Shown in pieces: positions 51,831 to 60,257 of a stretch of DNA of 64,000 bases. The stretch lies in assembly GCF_025060755.1 (NCBI RefSeq), contig NZ_JANYUY010000029.1, positions 1 through 64,000 on the forward strand. Reading direction: 5' to 3'. How positions within the stretch are numbered: position 1 is the first letter of the stretch; every line of letters begins with the position of its first letter. This DNA comes from Paenibacillus doosanensis (GTDB taxonomy: Bacteria > Bacillota > Bacilli > Paenibacillales > NBRC-103111). Below the pieces are notes generated by a model that did no database searches, was not told where the DNA came from, and saw only the letters and a list, made by a program, of their open reading frames with translations. A program made the translations under genes and the position numbers.

Positions 51831-52617
51831 TAAAATTGTAGCGACCAAGCATAAAGAAGTGGCAGACTTGAAAGAAAAAATCTCTTTGACCCAGCTGGAG
51901 CGGGAAATTGCGGAGCTTGCGCCGACGCTCGGCTTCGAGAAAGCTTTGTCCTCAGGACGCAAGCGCCCGATGGGATTGATCGCCGAAGTGAAGAAAGCTT
52001 CTCCGTCCAAAGGGCTAATTCGTGAAGATTTCGAGCCTGTGCTGCTGGCTCAGGCTTACGAGCAAGCCGGGACGGACTGCATCTCCGTCTTGACGGACGC
52101 GGACTATTTCCAAGGCTCCAACGACTATTTGCGTCAGGTTAGGGGCGCGGTTCAAGTGCCGATTCTGCGCAAAGATTTTACGATCGATCTGCACCAGATT
52201 TATGAAGCGCGCAGCATCGGCGCGGATGCCGTGCTGCTCATCGCGGCTATATTGACGACGGAGCAGTTGAAGCTGTTCGCCCGCGAAGCGAAGAGCATCG
52301 GCCTCGATGTGCTGGTTGAAGTGCATGACAAGGAAGAACTTGACCGGGTGTTGACGCTCGATGCATCGTTGATCGGCATCAATAATCGCAATCTGAAGAC
52401 GTTCGTCACCGAGCTGAAAACGACGGAAGAGCTGATCGCCTACATTCCGAAGCATGTTACGATCGTAAGCGAGAGCGGCATTTCCAAACCTTCGGAAATT
52501 GATTATTTGCAATCGATCGGTGCGCATGCCGTATTGATCGGAGAGCATTTCATGCGGCAGCCGGTCGTGGGGCAGGCGGTTCATGATCTGCTCGGGACTT
52601 ATGCGGCGAAGGGGTAA
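51820..52617 (+). CDS. trpC: Indole-3-glycerol phosphate synthase
   Basis: Ring closure of CdRP to indole-3-glycerol phosphate. The 265-residue TIM barrel has IAEVKKASPSKG (catalytic Lys), VPILRKDFTID, VEVHDKEELDRVL, GINNRNL and SESGI. ATG 51820 lies within the end of trpD. Confidence 0.96.
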   Translation: MFLDKIVATKHKEVADLKEKISLTQLEREIAELAPTLGFEKALSSGRKRPMGLIAEVKKASPSKGLIREDFEPVLLAQAYEQAGTDCISVLTDADYFQGSNDYLRQVRGAVQVPILRKDFTIDLHQIYEARSIGADAVLLIAAILTTEQLKLFAREAKSIGLDVLVEVHDKEELDRVLTLDASLIGINNRNLKTFVTELKTTEELIAYIPKHVTIVSESGISKPSEIDYLQSIGAHAVLIGEHFMRQPVVGQAVHDLLGTYAAKG

Positions 52618-52623
52618 AGCAAT

Positions 52624-53331
52624 ATGACAAGCGTAAAAATATGCGGGTTAAAGACTCCGGATATGGTACAATCGATATTGCATCTGCCTATCGATTATAT
52701 CGGATTCGTTTTTGCCAAAAGCAAACGGCAGGTGACGCCGCAGCAGGCAGGCGAAATGATTCGGGTTATTGCTGAGCGGCGGGAAGCCGGTAAGGCTGTC
52801 CCGTTGACCGTCGGCGTGCTTGTTAATCCTACTCGCGAGGAACTGGTTGCGGTGATGCAGGAAGCTCCTCTCGATATTTTACAACTGCATGGACATGAAA
52901 CGCCGGAAGAGTGCAGACGCATCAAGTCGGAGTTTCCCGGAGTCAAGCTGTGGAGGGTCGTTTCGGTAGCCCAGACGGGGCAAGCGGCCGGGGCAAACGA
53001 TTCGGATGCCGAGCACAGCGTTATCGCGGCCGCGCTGGACCCGTACGCGGAAACCGTGGACGCTATTTTGCTGGACACGTTCGATCCGGTATATGGTGGA
53101 GGCTCCGGAAAAACGTTCTCTTGGGAGGCGATACCCCCATACCAGGCTTGGAGCCGGGCTGCAGGGATTCCTCTGCTCGTGGCGGGGGGACTTCAGCCGG
53201 ATAATGTGGGAGAGCTTCTGGATGTTTATACGCCCGATGGAGTGGATGTGTCGAGCGGAGTCGAAACCGATGGCGTAAAAGATATTATGAAAATAACCAG
53301 CTTTGTCGAAAGGGTGAAGCATCGTGTATAA
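52624..53331 (+). CDS. trpF: Phosphoribosylanthranilate isomerase
   Basis: Amadori rearrangement of PRA to CdRP. The 235-residue barrel has [10 protein letters not shown] (catalytic Cys), the [13 protein letters not shown] motif, [12 protein letters not shown], and [12 protein letters not shown] with [10 protein letters not shown]-like GVDVSSGVE. It is a little longer than usual (about 210) owing to an insert near residues 118-140. Overlaps trpB by 8 nt. Confidence 0.94.
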   Translation: MTSVKICGLKTPDMVQSILHLPIDYIGFVFAKSKRQVTPQQAGEMIRVIAERREAGKAVPLTVGVLVNPTREELVAVMQEAPLDILQLHGHETPEECRRIKSEFPGVKLWRVVSVAQTGQAAGANDSDAEHSVIAAALDPYAETVDAILLDTFDPVYGGGSGKTFSWEAIPPYQAWSRAAGIPLLVAGGLQPDNVGELLDVYTPDGVDVSSGVETDGVKDIMKITSFVERVKHRV

Positions 53332-54529
53332 CGTACCGGATGAGCAAGGCCGCTTCGGAAAGTTCGGCGGGCGCTACGTTCCCGAAACTTTAATGAACGC
53401 GTTGATCGAACTGGAAGAAGCCTACAAGAAATATGTAAAGGAAGAGAAGTTCCAGCAGGAGCTTCAATACTTACTGCATCGTTATTCGGGCAGACCGACC
53501 TCGCTGTATTATGCGGAGCGCTTGTCGGCCCATCTGGGCGGCGCCAAAATTTATTTGAAGCGCGAAGATTTGAACCATACCGGTGCTCACAAGATCAACA
53601 ACTCCTTGGGTCAAGGGCTGCTTGCCAAATATATGGGCAAGAAGAAACTGATCGCCGAAACGGGGGCGGGTCAGCATGGCGTGGCCACGGCTACCGTCGC
53701 GGCGCTGCTCGGGTATGAATGCAAAGTGTTCATGGGCGAAGAAGATATGAAGCGCCAGCAGTTGAACGTGTTTAGAATGAACCTGCTGGGCACGGAAGTC
53801 GTTCCGGTTACTTCGGGCACCAGAACGCTGAAGGATGCTTGTAACGAAACGCTGCGCTACTGGGTGAGCCATGTCGACGATACGTTCTACATTCTCGGTT
53901 CGGCTACCGGTCCGCATCCTTATCCGATGATGGTCCGCGATTTCCAAAGAATTATCGGGGACGAGTCCCGCAAGCAAATATTGGAGCTGGAAGGCAAGCT
54001 GCCGAATGCGGTTATTGCCGCCGTAGGCGGAGGAAGCAATGCAATCGGCATTTTTTACCCGTTCGTGCAGGATGAAGGCGTTCGTCTGATCGGCGCCGAA
54101 GCCGCGGGACGCGGGATTGAAACGAAGGAGCACGCGGCGACGATGACGATGGGAAGCCACGGCGTGTTCCAAGGCTCCATGAGCTATCTCCTCCAGGATC
54201 AATATGGACAAGTGCAGGAAGCGCACTCGATCTCGGCCGGACTCGACTATCCGGGCATCGGGCCGGAGCATGCGTACCTCAAGGATTCCAACCGTGCGGA
54301 ATACCATCCGATTACCGATAAGGAAGCGCTGGATGCGCTGCAGCTGCTGAGCCGCACGGAAGGCATCATTCCGGCGCTGGAGAGCGCGCATGCGATCGCG
54401 CAAACGATGAAAGTGGCTCCTACGATGGGCAAAGACGAGATCATCGTCGTGAGCTTGTCCGGACGCGGAGACAAAGACGTGGAAGCGATTATGGGCTATC
54501 TGGGAGGTGCTGTTCATGAATCGCATTGA
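53324..54529 (+). CDS. trpB: Tryptophan synthase beta subunit
   Basis: PLP enzyme joining indole and serine to tryptophan. The 401-residue protein has HTGAHKINN (PLP lysine), [20 protein letters not shown] (phosphate binding) and the C-terminal [11 protein letters not shown] 53324 lies inside the trpF end. Overlaps trpA by 14 nt. Confidence 0.97.
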   Translation: MYNVPDEQGRFGKFGGRYVPETLMNALIELEEAYKKYVKEEKFQQELQYLLHRYSGRPTSLYYAERLSAHLGGAKIYLKREDLNHTGAHKINNSLGQGLLAKYMGKKKLIAETGAGQHGVATATVAALLGYECKVFMGEEDMKRQQLNVFRMNLLGTEVVPVTSGTRTLKDACNETLRYWVSHVDDTFYILGSATGPHPYPMMVRDFQRIIGDESRKQILELEGKLPNAVIAAVGGGSNAIGIFYPFVQDEGVRLIGAEAAGRGIETKEHAATMTMGSHGVFQGSMSYLLQDQYGQVQEAHSISAGLDYPGIGPEHAYLKDSNRAEYHPITDKEALDALQLLSRTEGIIPALESAHAIAQTMKVAPTMGKDEIIVVSLSGRGDKDVEAIMGYLGGAVHESH

Positions 54530-55325
54530 TCGTGTATTCGCCGAACTGAAGCAGCGCAAGCAGCCTGCATTTATTCCTTTTTTAACGATCGGCGATCCGG
54601 ATTTGAAGACATCGGTCGATATTATTAAGCAGCTGGAGCAGTCCGGCGCGAGCATGGTGGAGCTGGGCGTGCCTTACTCCGATCCGCTCGCCGACGGGCC
54701 CGTCATTCAGCGCTCATCGATGCGGGCGCTTAAAAACCATCAGGTGTCCATCCAGGACGTAATGAATACGGCTCGTCAAGCGAGAAGCGAAGGCTGCGAG
54801 CTGCCGTTCATCTTGTTTACTTATTATAATCCGGTGCTGCAGTTCGGGTTGGAGCGGATTTTCCCGATGCTGCAGGAAAGCGAGATCAGCGGATTAATCA
54901 TCCCCGATCTTCCGATGGAAGAGGATGCGGAAGTCCGCAAGCTGGCCGACGAGCACGGCATCCATTTGATTCCGCTGGTGGCTCCGACCTCCAACGACCG
55001 GATCAAGCGCATCGTATCCCGCGCCTCCGGCTTCGTATACTGCGTCTCCTCGCTGGGGGTTACGGGCACGAGAACGGAGTTTCACAGCGGGATCGACTCG
55101 TTCCTGGAGACGGTGAGGCAGTCGACGGCGCTTCCTATCGCTATCGGCTTCGGCGTATCTACTCATGAGCAGTTTGCCAGATTCGCAGAGACTTGCGACG
55201 GCATCGTCGTAGGCAGCGCGCTGGTGCGCCAGGTGGAAGAGGCGCTGCCGCTATTTGAGCAGGATGCGACGCGTCCGCAGGCGCTCTCTCGCATCGATCA
55301 ATTTGTAAGAAATTTAATAGGATAA
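54516..55325 (+). CDS. trpA: Tryptophan synthase alpha subunit
   Basis: Splits indole-3-glycerol phosphate to indole, channelled to TrpB. The 269-residue barrel has [28 protein letters not shown] (catalytic Glu/Asp), LPMEEDAEV and [13 protein letters not shown] 54516 follows GGGAGGTGC within trpB. The operon ends in the terminator at 55333. Confidence 0.97.
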   Translation: MNRIDRVFAELKQRKQPAFIPFLTIGDPDLKTSVDIIKQLEQSGASMVELGVPYSDPLADGPVIQRSSMRALKNHQVSIQDVMNTARQARSEGCELPFILFTYYNPVLQFGLERIFPMLQESEISGLIIPDLPMEEDAEVRKLADEHGIHLIPLVAPTSNDRIKRIVSRASGFVYCVSSLGVTGTRTEFHSGIDSFLETVRQSTALPIAIGFGVSTHEQFARFAETCDGIVVGSALVRQVEEALPLFEQDATRPQALSRIDQFVRNLIG

Positions 55326-55332
55326 GTAGACG

Positions 55333-55374
55333 AAAGCCTCGCTATTCTCGGAATCGGCGAGGCTTTGCTTTTTT
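55333..55374 (+). terminator. Terminator after trpA
   Basis: AAAGCCTCGC (55333-55342) pairs with GCGAGGCTTT (55357-55366), followed by GCTTTTTTC. hisC therefore probably also has its own promoter; the 55375-55603 gap contains a possible hairpin near 55539-55562 but no clear riboswitch. Confidence 0.88.
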
Positions 55375-55603
55375 CACGGCGGAAGAAGCGGGCTTGGGCG
55401 CCGCTGCGGGAATGCGGCTCAACCGCCGCAATATCCGCAAGGTCTTCGTTAAGCGTTAATTAATTTCATAGTTCGGCAATATAAAACTTCACATTTGATA
55501 GCAGTTGTGAGAAAATTACTAGGAAGCAACCAATAGAAGAGCGTGTCCCGAGGGGCGCGCGCTTTCCATAGCAGAACTTATTATTTGAATGAGGTGACCT
55601 TGA

Positions 55604-56704
55604 GTGCAGCCCAAGAAAAACATTGTCCATCTGCCGGTGTACAAGCCAGGCAAGCCGATGGAAGAAGTAAAGAGAGAACTCGGCTTAACCGAAGTCATTA
55701 AATTGGCTTCCAATGAAAATCCGTTCGGATGTTCCCCTAAAGCCAAAGAAGCGATTATCGCTCACGTAGATCAAACCAGCATTTATCCGGACGGCGGCGC
55801 CGTAGATTTGACGAATGCCGTGGCGGCGCATTTTGGCGTTGAAGCGAACCAAGTTATTTTCGGAGCGGGCTCCGACGAGATCATTCTGATGCTTGCGCGC
55901 GCTTACTTCGTTCCGGGCGACGAGACGATTATGGCTTCTCCGACGTTCCCTCAATATAAGCATAACGCCGAAATCGAAGGCGCCGTGTGCATCGAAGTGC
56001 CGTGCATCGACGGATATCACGATTTGCAAGGCATGCTGGATAAAGTAAGCGAGCGCACCAAGATCATCTGGCTGTGCAATCCGAACAATCCGACCGGCAC
56101 GATGCATTCGCATCAAGAAGTCGTGGACTTTTTGAACAAAGTGCCGTCCCACGTTCTGGTCGTTTTGGACGAAGCTTACGCGGAGTACAATGTGAGCGGG
56201 CAATATCCGGACAGCATCGGCCTGGTCAAGCAGTACAAGAACGTCATTACTTTGCGCACGTTCTCCAAAATCTACGGGCTGGCGACCCTTCGTATCGGTT
56301 ACGGCATCGGGCATCCTGAAGTGATCAAATCGATCAATCAAGTCCGCGAGCCGTTCAATACGACGGGCTTCGCGCAAAAAGCGGCTCTCGCTGCGCTTCA
56401 GGACGAACAGTTCATTGCGGACTGCCGTGAAACGAATGCCCGCGGCATTAAGTACTTATCCGCTCAGTTCGACGAGCTGAAGCTGAGCTATTACCCTGCG
56501 CACGGCAACTTCGTCATGGTCGACGTGGAGCGTCCGGGCGGGCTCGTTTTCGAGGCGCTGCTCAGAAAAGGCGTTATCGTTCGCCATGATCCGGGTTGGG
56601 GCATGCCGACGATGCTGCGCGTCACGGTAGGCAGCCAGGAGCAGAACGAGAAATTTATCGGCGCCCTGCAATCGGCGTTAAAAGAAGTGGCTGTGAACGC
56701 ATAA
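55604..56704 (+). CDS. hisC: Histidinol-phosphate aminotransferase
   Basis: PLP aminotransferase for histidine synthesis, in this context also likely to serve tyrosine and phenylalanine synthesis. The 366-residue protein has LASNENPFGCSPKA, NPNNPTGT, DEAYAEY and SKIYGLATLRIGYG (PLP lysine). GTG 55604 follows GAGGTGACC. Located between trpA and tyrA as in B. subtilis. Confidence 0.95.
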   Translation: MQPKKNIVHLPVYKPGKPMEEVKRELGLTEVIKLASNENPFGCSPKAKEAIIAHVDQTSIYPDGGAVDLTNAVAAHFGVEANQVIFGAGSDEIILMLARAYFVPGDETIMASPTFPQYKHNAEIEGAVCIEVPCIDGYHDLQGMLDKVSERTKIIWLCNPNNPTGTMHSHQEVVDFLNKVPSHVLVVLDEAYAEYNVSGQYPDSIGLVKQYKNVITLRTFSKIYGLATLRIGYGIGHPEVIKSINQVREPFNTTGFAQKAALAALQDEQFIADCRETNARGIKYLSAQFDELKLSYYPAHGNFVMVDVERPGGLVFEALLRKGVIVRHDPGWGMPTMLRVTVGSQEQNEKFIGALQSALKEVAVNA

Positions 56705-56754
56705 GAGAAGCTTCGCTTTTTCAAGGCGTTAGTAAATAGAGAAGGAACCTGTTC

Positions 56755-57846
56755 ATGACTAAAATAGCTATTTTTGGAGTGGGCTTGATCGGCGGTTCTT
56801 TGGCGCTGTGCTTTAAGGGAAAGCCGGGGATAACCGTTGTGGGACATTCCAATTCTCCCCGGTCCGTCGAGAAGTACTTGAAGCGGCAGGTCGTCGATGA
56901 TGCGACTACCTCGATGGAGGAGGCTGCGGCTGACGCCGATTTCATCTTCATCTGTGTTCCTGTAGGCAATTTGCAGGAATATTTGGTCAAGCTGTCCAAG
57001 CTGCCTCTGAAGCCGGGCTGCATCATCACGGACGTCGGCAGCACCAAAGCCTCGATCGCGTCGTTCGCTTCGAAGCTGGATTTGCAGGATGCGTATTTTA
57101 TCGGCGGCCATCCGATGGCGGGGAAGGAGAAGTCGGGCGTGGAGGCGGCTACTTCCCATTTGTACGAAAATGCGTTTTACGTTCTGACGCCGGATGAGTC
57201 CATACCGCCCGAAGTATACGAGCGGCTGACGAAGCTGCTGCAGTGGACGCGAGCCCATCTAGTGAAGGTGGACCCGAAGCTTCATGACGATATTGTCGGA
57301 GCGATCAGCCATCTGCCGCATATTATCGCAGTGGCGCTGGTCAACCAAATCGCCCGCTACAACGAGAAAAACGAGCTGTACCAGAATTTGGCCGCGGGCG
57401 GCTTCCGGGATATTACCCGTATCGCCTCCAGCGATCCGGTTGTCTGGCGCGACATATTGCTCGATAACCGCGAGGTCATCCTTCGTCTGCTGGAGGACTG
57501 GAATGAAGAGATCGCTTCGTTTATCCGGCTGCTGAAGGAGAAAGATGGGGAAGGGATTGCGGAGCAATTCCGCCTCTCCAGCGAGTTTCGCTCGGCTCTG
57601 CCCGAAAGGCGCAAGGGCGTGCTGACTTCGGTGTACGAGGTTTATGTCGATGTGCCGGATCATCCGGGCATCATCGGCCAAATCGCTACGCTGCTCGGCA
57701 GCCACAGAATTAACTTGAGCAACATTCAGATCATCGAAAGCAGGGAAGATATCCCGGGCGTGCTGCGATTATCTTTCCGGGACGAGTACCAGATGGATAA
57801 GGCTATTGAACTACTCGCGAAAGAGAATTACACGGTTCACGTGTAA
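56755..57846 (+). CDS. tyrA: Prephenate dehydrogenase
   Basis: NAD-dependent oxidative decarboxylation of prephenate to 4-hydroxyphenylpyruvate. The 363-residue protein has FGVGLIGGSLALCFKG (NAD site), the HPMAGKEKSGVEAA substrate block and SHLPHIIAVAL, with a C-terminal ACT domain (VYVDVPDHPGIIGQIATLLG) for feedback control. ATG 56755 follows GAAGGAACC. aroE, which follows in B. subtilis, is not here. The terminator overlaps its end. Confidence 0.95.
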   Translation: MTKIAIFGVGLIGGSLALCFKGKPGITVVGHSNSPRSVEKYLKRQVVDDATTSMEEAAADADFIFICVPVGNLQEYLVKLSKLPLKPGCIITDVGSTKASIASFASKLDLQDAYFIGGHPMAGKEKSGVEAATSHLYENAFYVLTPDESIPPEVYERLTKLLQWTRAHLVKVDPKLHDDIVGAISHLPHIIAVALVNQIARYNEKNELYQNLAAGGFRDITRIASSDPVVWRDILLDNREVILRLLEDWNEEIASFIRLLKEKDGEGIAEQFRLSSEFRSALPERRKGVLTSVYEVYVDVPDHPGIIGQIATLLGSHRINLSNIQIIESREDIPGVLRLSFRDEYQMDKAIELLAKENYTVHV

Positions 57847-57860
57847 TTCTTTTTTCTTTT
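57824..57860 (+). terminator. Terminator overlapping the tyrA stop codon
   Basis: AGAATTACACG (57824-57834) and CGTGTAATTCT (57840-57850) form a perfect 11-bp stem with loop GTTCA; T tract 57850-57855, then CTTTT. The stop codon lies within the second arm. Confidence 0.92.
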
Positions 57861-57889
57861 GGCGCAAATAAAACGTTTTCAAAAAAGTA

Positions 57890-57918
57890 TTGACAAATTG
57901 AAAACGTATACATATAAT
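57890..57918 (+). promoter_or_regulatory. Consensus sigma-A promoter of candidate small RNA
   Basis: TTGACA (57890-57895), exactly 17 nt, TATAAT (57913-57918): a perfect consensus. ACGTTTTC (57873-57880) and GAAAACGT (57900-57907) form an inverted repeat around the -35 and may be an operator. Confidence 0.85.
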
Positions 57919-57924
57919 AAAAGT

Positions 57925-58002
57925 ACAGTATGGTTTCTCTCCACTCCTATCCGAATAATGGCACTATGTGCAGCCACCTTTTCCAAGGTGGTTCTTTTTT
58001 TT
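57925..58002 (+). ncRNA. Candidate small RNA (about 75-78 nt), undescribed
   Basis: A perfect promoter at 57890-57918 and an intrinsic terminator (CCACCTT 57974-57980, loop TTCC, AAGGTGG 57985-57991, T tract to 58002) delimit a short transcript. Between them are a pyrimidine-rich single-stranded stretch (TTTCTCTCCACTCCTATCC), complementary in part to Shine-Dalgarno sequences, and a small hairpin GCAC/GTGC (57961-57971). The upstream gene has its own terminator, so the unit is independent. The ATG at 57930 opens a frame that runs through the terminator and has no RBS. The function is unknown; base-pairing regulator is inference. Confidence 0.65.
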
Positions 58003-58289
58003 GTTTTGCGGCATTTCTTAGAAAGAGCGGGGAATTACCGGCGGCCTTCAGTTTGCTCCAAGGGGGACATTAGTCGTAATAAATTACACCTTTTTTTGGA
58101 AGTTATTCTGAAAGTTGTCTGAAATATGTCGATTAAGCAGGATTTTTGACCGAGTTTACCGAATGTTATAAGGATGAAGTCCGATCTTTAATTTTTTTGA
58201 AAATATACCGCAACTTTTTTACTCCCGTATAGTCAAACAAAGTAGAATCGCTGGGAGTAAGCAGGAATCACAAGGAGGGTCGTAATTCA

Positions 58290-58880
58290 ATGACCGATTC
58301 CCAGTTGATCAGAGAGATCAAGGACGGCAACGTCCAGCTATATGATGAATTAATGCGTCGCTATGAACGAAAAATATTGGCGTTTATTTACCACATGCTG
58401 AAAAGCGCAAAAATGGAGTCGTTGGCGGAGGATCTATGCAACGAAACCTTTTATAAAGCATACCGGAGTCTGCACTCGTTTCGCGAAGTGGAGGCGACCT
58501 TTTCCACGTGGTTATATACGATCGCCAGAAATACCGTTCTTAGCGAGCTGAGAAAAAATAAAAATACAAAGGTTTCTTTGGAGCAAAGCGGACTTGAGCC
58601 TCATGCCGGGGCCGACGCTATGCCTGAATTAACAGCGCTTCGCAACGAGAAAGTATCGATGGTCCGGGATGCCATTAACAATTTGCCTGAGAAGCAGAGG
58701 TCTGCGCTTATTTTGCGTGAATACGATCAATTGGATTATCAGGAAATTGCCAATATCCTTGGGCAGACCGTAAGTTCGGTTAAATCCTTATTGTTCAGGG
58801 CGAGAGCGAGTGTAAAGCTCCAGTTGGAACCATACTTTCTTGATCCGATTTTTGAGGAGTATGAAGGGATGAATCGATGA
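58290..58880 (+). CDS. ECF-type RNA polymerase sigma factor
   Basis: A 196-residue sigma-70 family member with only regions 2 and 4. Region 2: YDELMRRYERKILAFIYHML ... FSTWLYTIARNTVLSELR; region 4: LPEKQRSALILREYDQLDYQEIA followed by SVKSLLFRARASVK. ATG 58290 follows AAGGAGGG. The anti-sigma gene starts inside its stop (ATGA). Subgroup and target promoters cannot be told by eye. The gap 58003-58289 holds no gene; no clear ECF autoregulatory promoter was found. Confidence 0.92.
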   Translation: MTDSQLIREIKDGNVQLYDELMRRYERKILAFIYHMLKSAKMESLAEDLCNETFYKAYRSLHSFREVEATFSTWLYTIARNTVLSELRKNKNTKVSLEQSGLEPHAGADAMPELTALRNEKVSMVRDAINNLPEKQRSALILREYDQLDYQEIANILGQTVSSVKSLLFRARASVKLQLEPYFLDPIFEEYEGMNR

Positions 58881-59509
58881 TGAAATGTGAAGAAGTACAA
58901 GAGATGCTAGGCGTCTACTGGGATCTGCCCGAGCATGATCTGAAGCGGCAGTATGTGGATGAACATATAAAAAATTGTCCTTGCTGCGCCGCCGAATTCG
59001 AAATATGGCGCGAGAGCACGGAGCTCATCAAGTCGGCAGCGGAAACCGGCGAGTTCGCGGAAATGTCCACACCGATTTCGAGAAGCGTCATGAACCGCAT
59101 TTATGAGGACGAATCGTGGAGAGTGCCTGTCGCCGACAAAATGTACGCCATGACGTTCAAGCTGCGCCGCAACGTATCGGCCATCATCGCTTTTTGTCTC
59201 GCCTTGTTTATATGCTCTTTCCTATACTCGGTGACGCATCAAGCTGCGCCGGAATCTGCTATGGTCTCCGGAGAATCCGCCGTATTCGGCCGGATAGGCG
59301 ACCCGGTTGTCGTGGCCGGAAGCAAGCAGGAATCGATGAACGTACATACGATGCCCTCGGCCGTCGCCAGCTTGAAAGGATTCAGCGAGCCGTTCATGTA
59401 CCAGGTCGGCCCTATTCACACGATAAAAGATTACATGATCTTTGTTTCGCTTCTCGGTCTGACGTGCACGCTGCTTATTATGAACTGGCTGTCCAGAACG
59501 AGATCTTAA
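58877..59509 (+). CDS. Anti-sigma factor with zinc-finger (HC2) domain
   Basis: Membrane-bound partner that would hold the ECF sigma factor. The 210-residue protein has an N-terminal zinc anti-sigma domain (MMKCEEVQEML ... DEHIKNCPCCAAEF, a HX3CX2C site), a transmembrane helix (about 100-117, VSAIIAFCLALFICSFLY), an extracytoplasmic loop, and a second helix near 186-203 (FVSLLGLTCTLLIMNW). ATG 58877 overlaps the sigma stop by 4 nt. Two membrane spans is unusual; most have one. Confidence 0.85.
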   Translation: MMKCEEVQEMLGVYWDLPEHDLKRQYVDEHIKNCPCCAAEFEIWRESTELIKSAAETGEFAEMSTPISRSVMNRIYEDESWRVPVADKMYAMTFKLRRNVSAIIAFCLALFICSFLYSVTHQAAPESAMVSGESAVFGRIGDPVVVAGSKQESMNVHTMPSAVASLKGFSEPFMYQVGPIHTIKDYMIFVSLLGLTCTLLIMNWLSRTRS

Positions 59510-59530
59510 TCGGCCTTACAGGAGGATTTA

Positions 59531-60112
59531 ATGCTTACAATCGGTTTTATTCGTCACGGTACTACAGAATGGAATCTGGCCGGGAGGATGCAGGGTCAGA
59601 TGGATACGGAGCTGGCGGAAGTAGGCGTGCGCCAAGCCGAGCTGCTTGCCCTGCGGCTGAAGAGCGACAGCTGGGACGGGGTGATCGCGAGCGATCTGAT
59701 TCGGGCCAGACAAACGGCCGAGATGATATCGAATGTAACGGGAACTCCGTTTATCGGTGTCGATGCCCGTCTGCGGGAGCGTTATTTCGGGCAAGTGGAG
59801 GGGACGACGCAGGAGGAGAGGATCGCCCGCTGGGGTGAAGGCTGGAGAGAGCTGGAGCTGGGAATGGAGAAGGACGAGGAACTGCTGAAGCGTTGGGATG
59901 CGTTCCTTCGGGAGCTAAGCGCCGCCCAACCGGGAAAGCGAATACTGCTGGTTAGTCATGGCGGTTATATCGCCCCTGTTCTGCATTCTTTGACGGGCAG
60001 GCCGGTGGAATCCCATTTGCACAATACGTCGCTTACGATAATGGAGGCCGTTGACAGCGGCTGGCATTGCAGGCTGCTGAATTGTACGGCTCATTTGGAG
60101 CCGGTCATCTAG
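59531..60112 (+). CDS. Histidine phosphatase family protein
   Basis: A 193-residue phosphoglycerate-mutase-like enzyme. The RHG catalytic motif is IRHGTTEWN (R8, H9), with LIRARQTAE, RLRERYFGQVEG and the second histidine in VSHGGYIAPVLHSL. Substrate is uncertain: family members act on phosphosugars, alpha-ribazole phosphate or similar. ATG 59531 follows ACAGGAGG. The terminator at 60130 closes it. Confidence 0.9.
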   Translation: MLTIGFIRHGTTEWNLAGRMQGQMDTELAEVGVRQAELLALRLKSDSWDGVIASDLIRARQTAEMISNVTGTPFIGVDARLRERYFGQVEGTTQEERIARWGEGWRELELGMEKDEELLKRWDAFLRELSAAQPGKRILLVSHGGYIAPVLHSLTGRPVESHLHNTSLTIMEAVDSGWHCRLLNCTAHLEPVI

Positions 60113-60129
60113 AATAAATGGAGTTAAAG

Positions 60130-60157
60130 AAAGCCCGTGAATCCACGGGCTTTTTTT
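60130..60157 (+). terminator. Terminator after the histidine phosphatase gene
   Basis: AAAGCCCGTG (60130-60139), loop AATC, CACGGGCTTT (60144-60153), T tract to 60157. Confidence 0.93.
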
Positions 60158-60257
60158 GTGCAGCCAGCGCCGCGCAGGAAAGTTTTTCTTGCAATCGGCG
60201 TTTAAATCCGGCGCAAATTCCCATAATGGTACTAAGCCTATTTGGAGGTGCTGTACC

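Noticed and set aside
57930-58076. Reading frame starting at ATG 57930 inside the small RNA candidate
   Set aside because: No RBS, would be nearly leaderless, and runs straight through the terminator hairpin and T tract.
58195-58245. ECF-type autoregulatory promoter before the sigma gene (CAAC...CGTA)
   Set aside because: The spacing between the two elements is about 11 nt rather than the usual 16, so the match is not credible.
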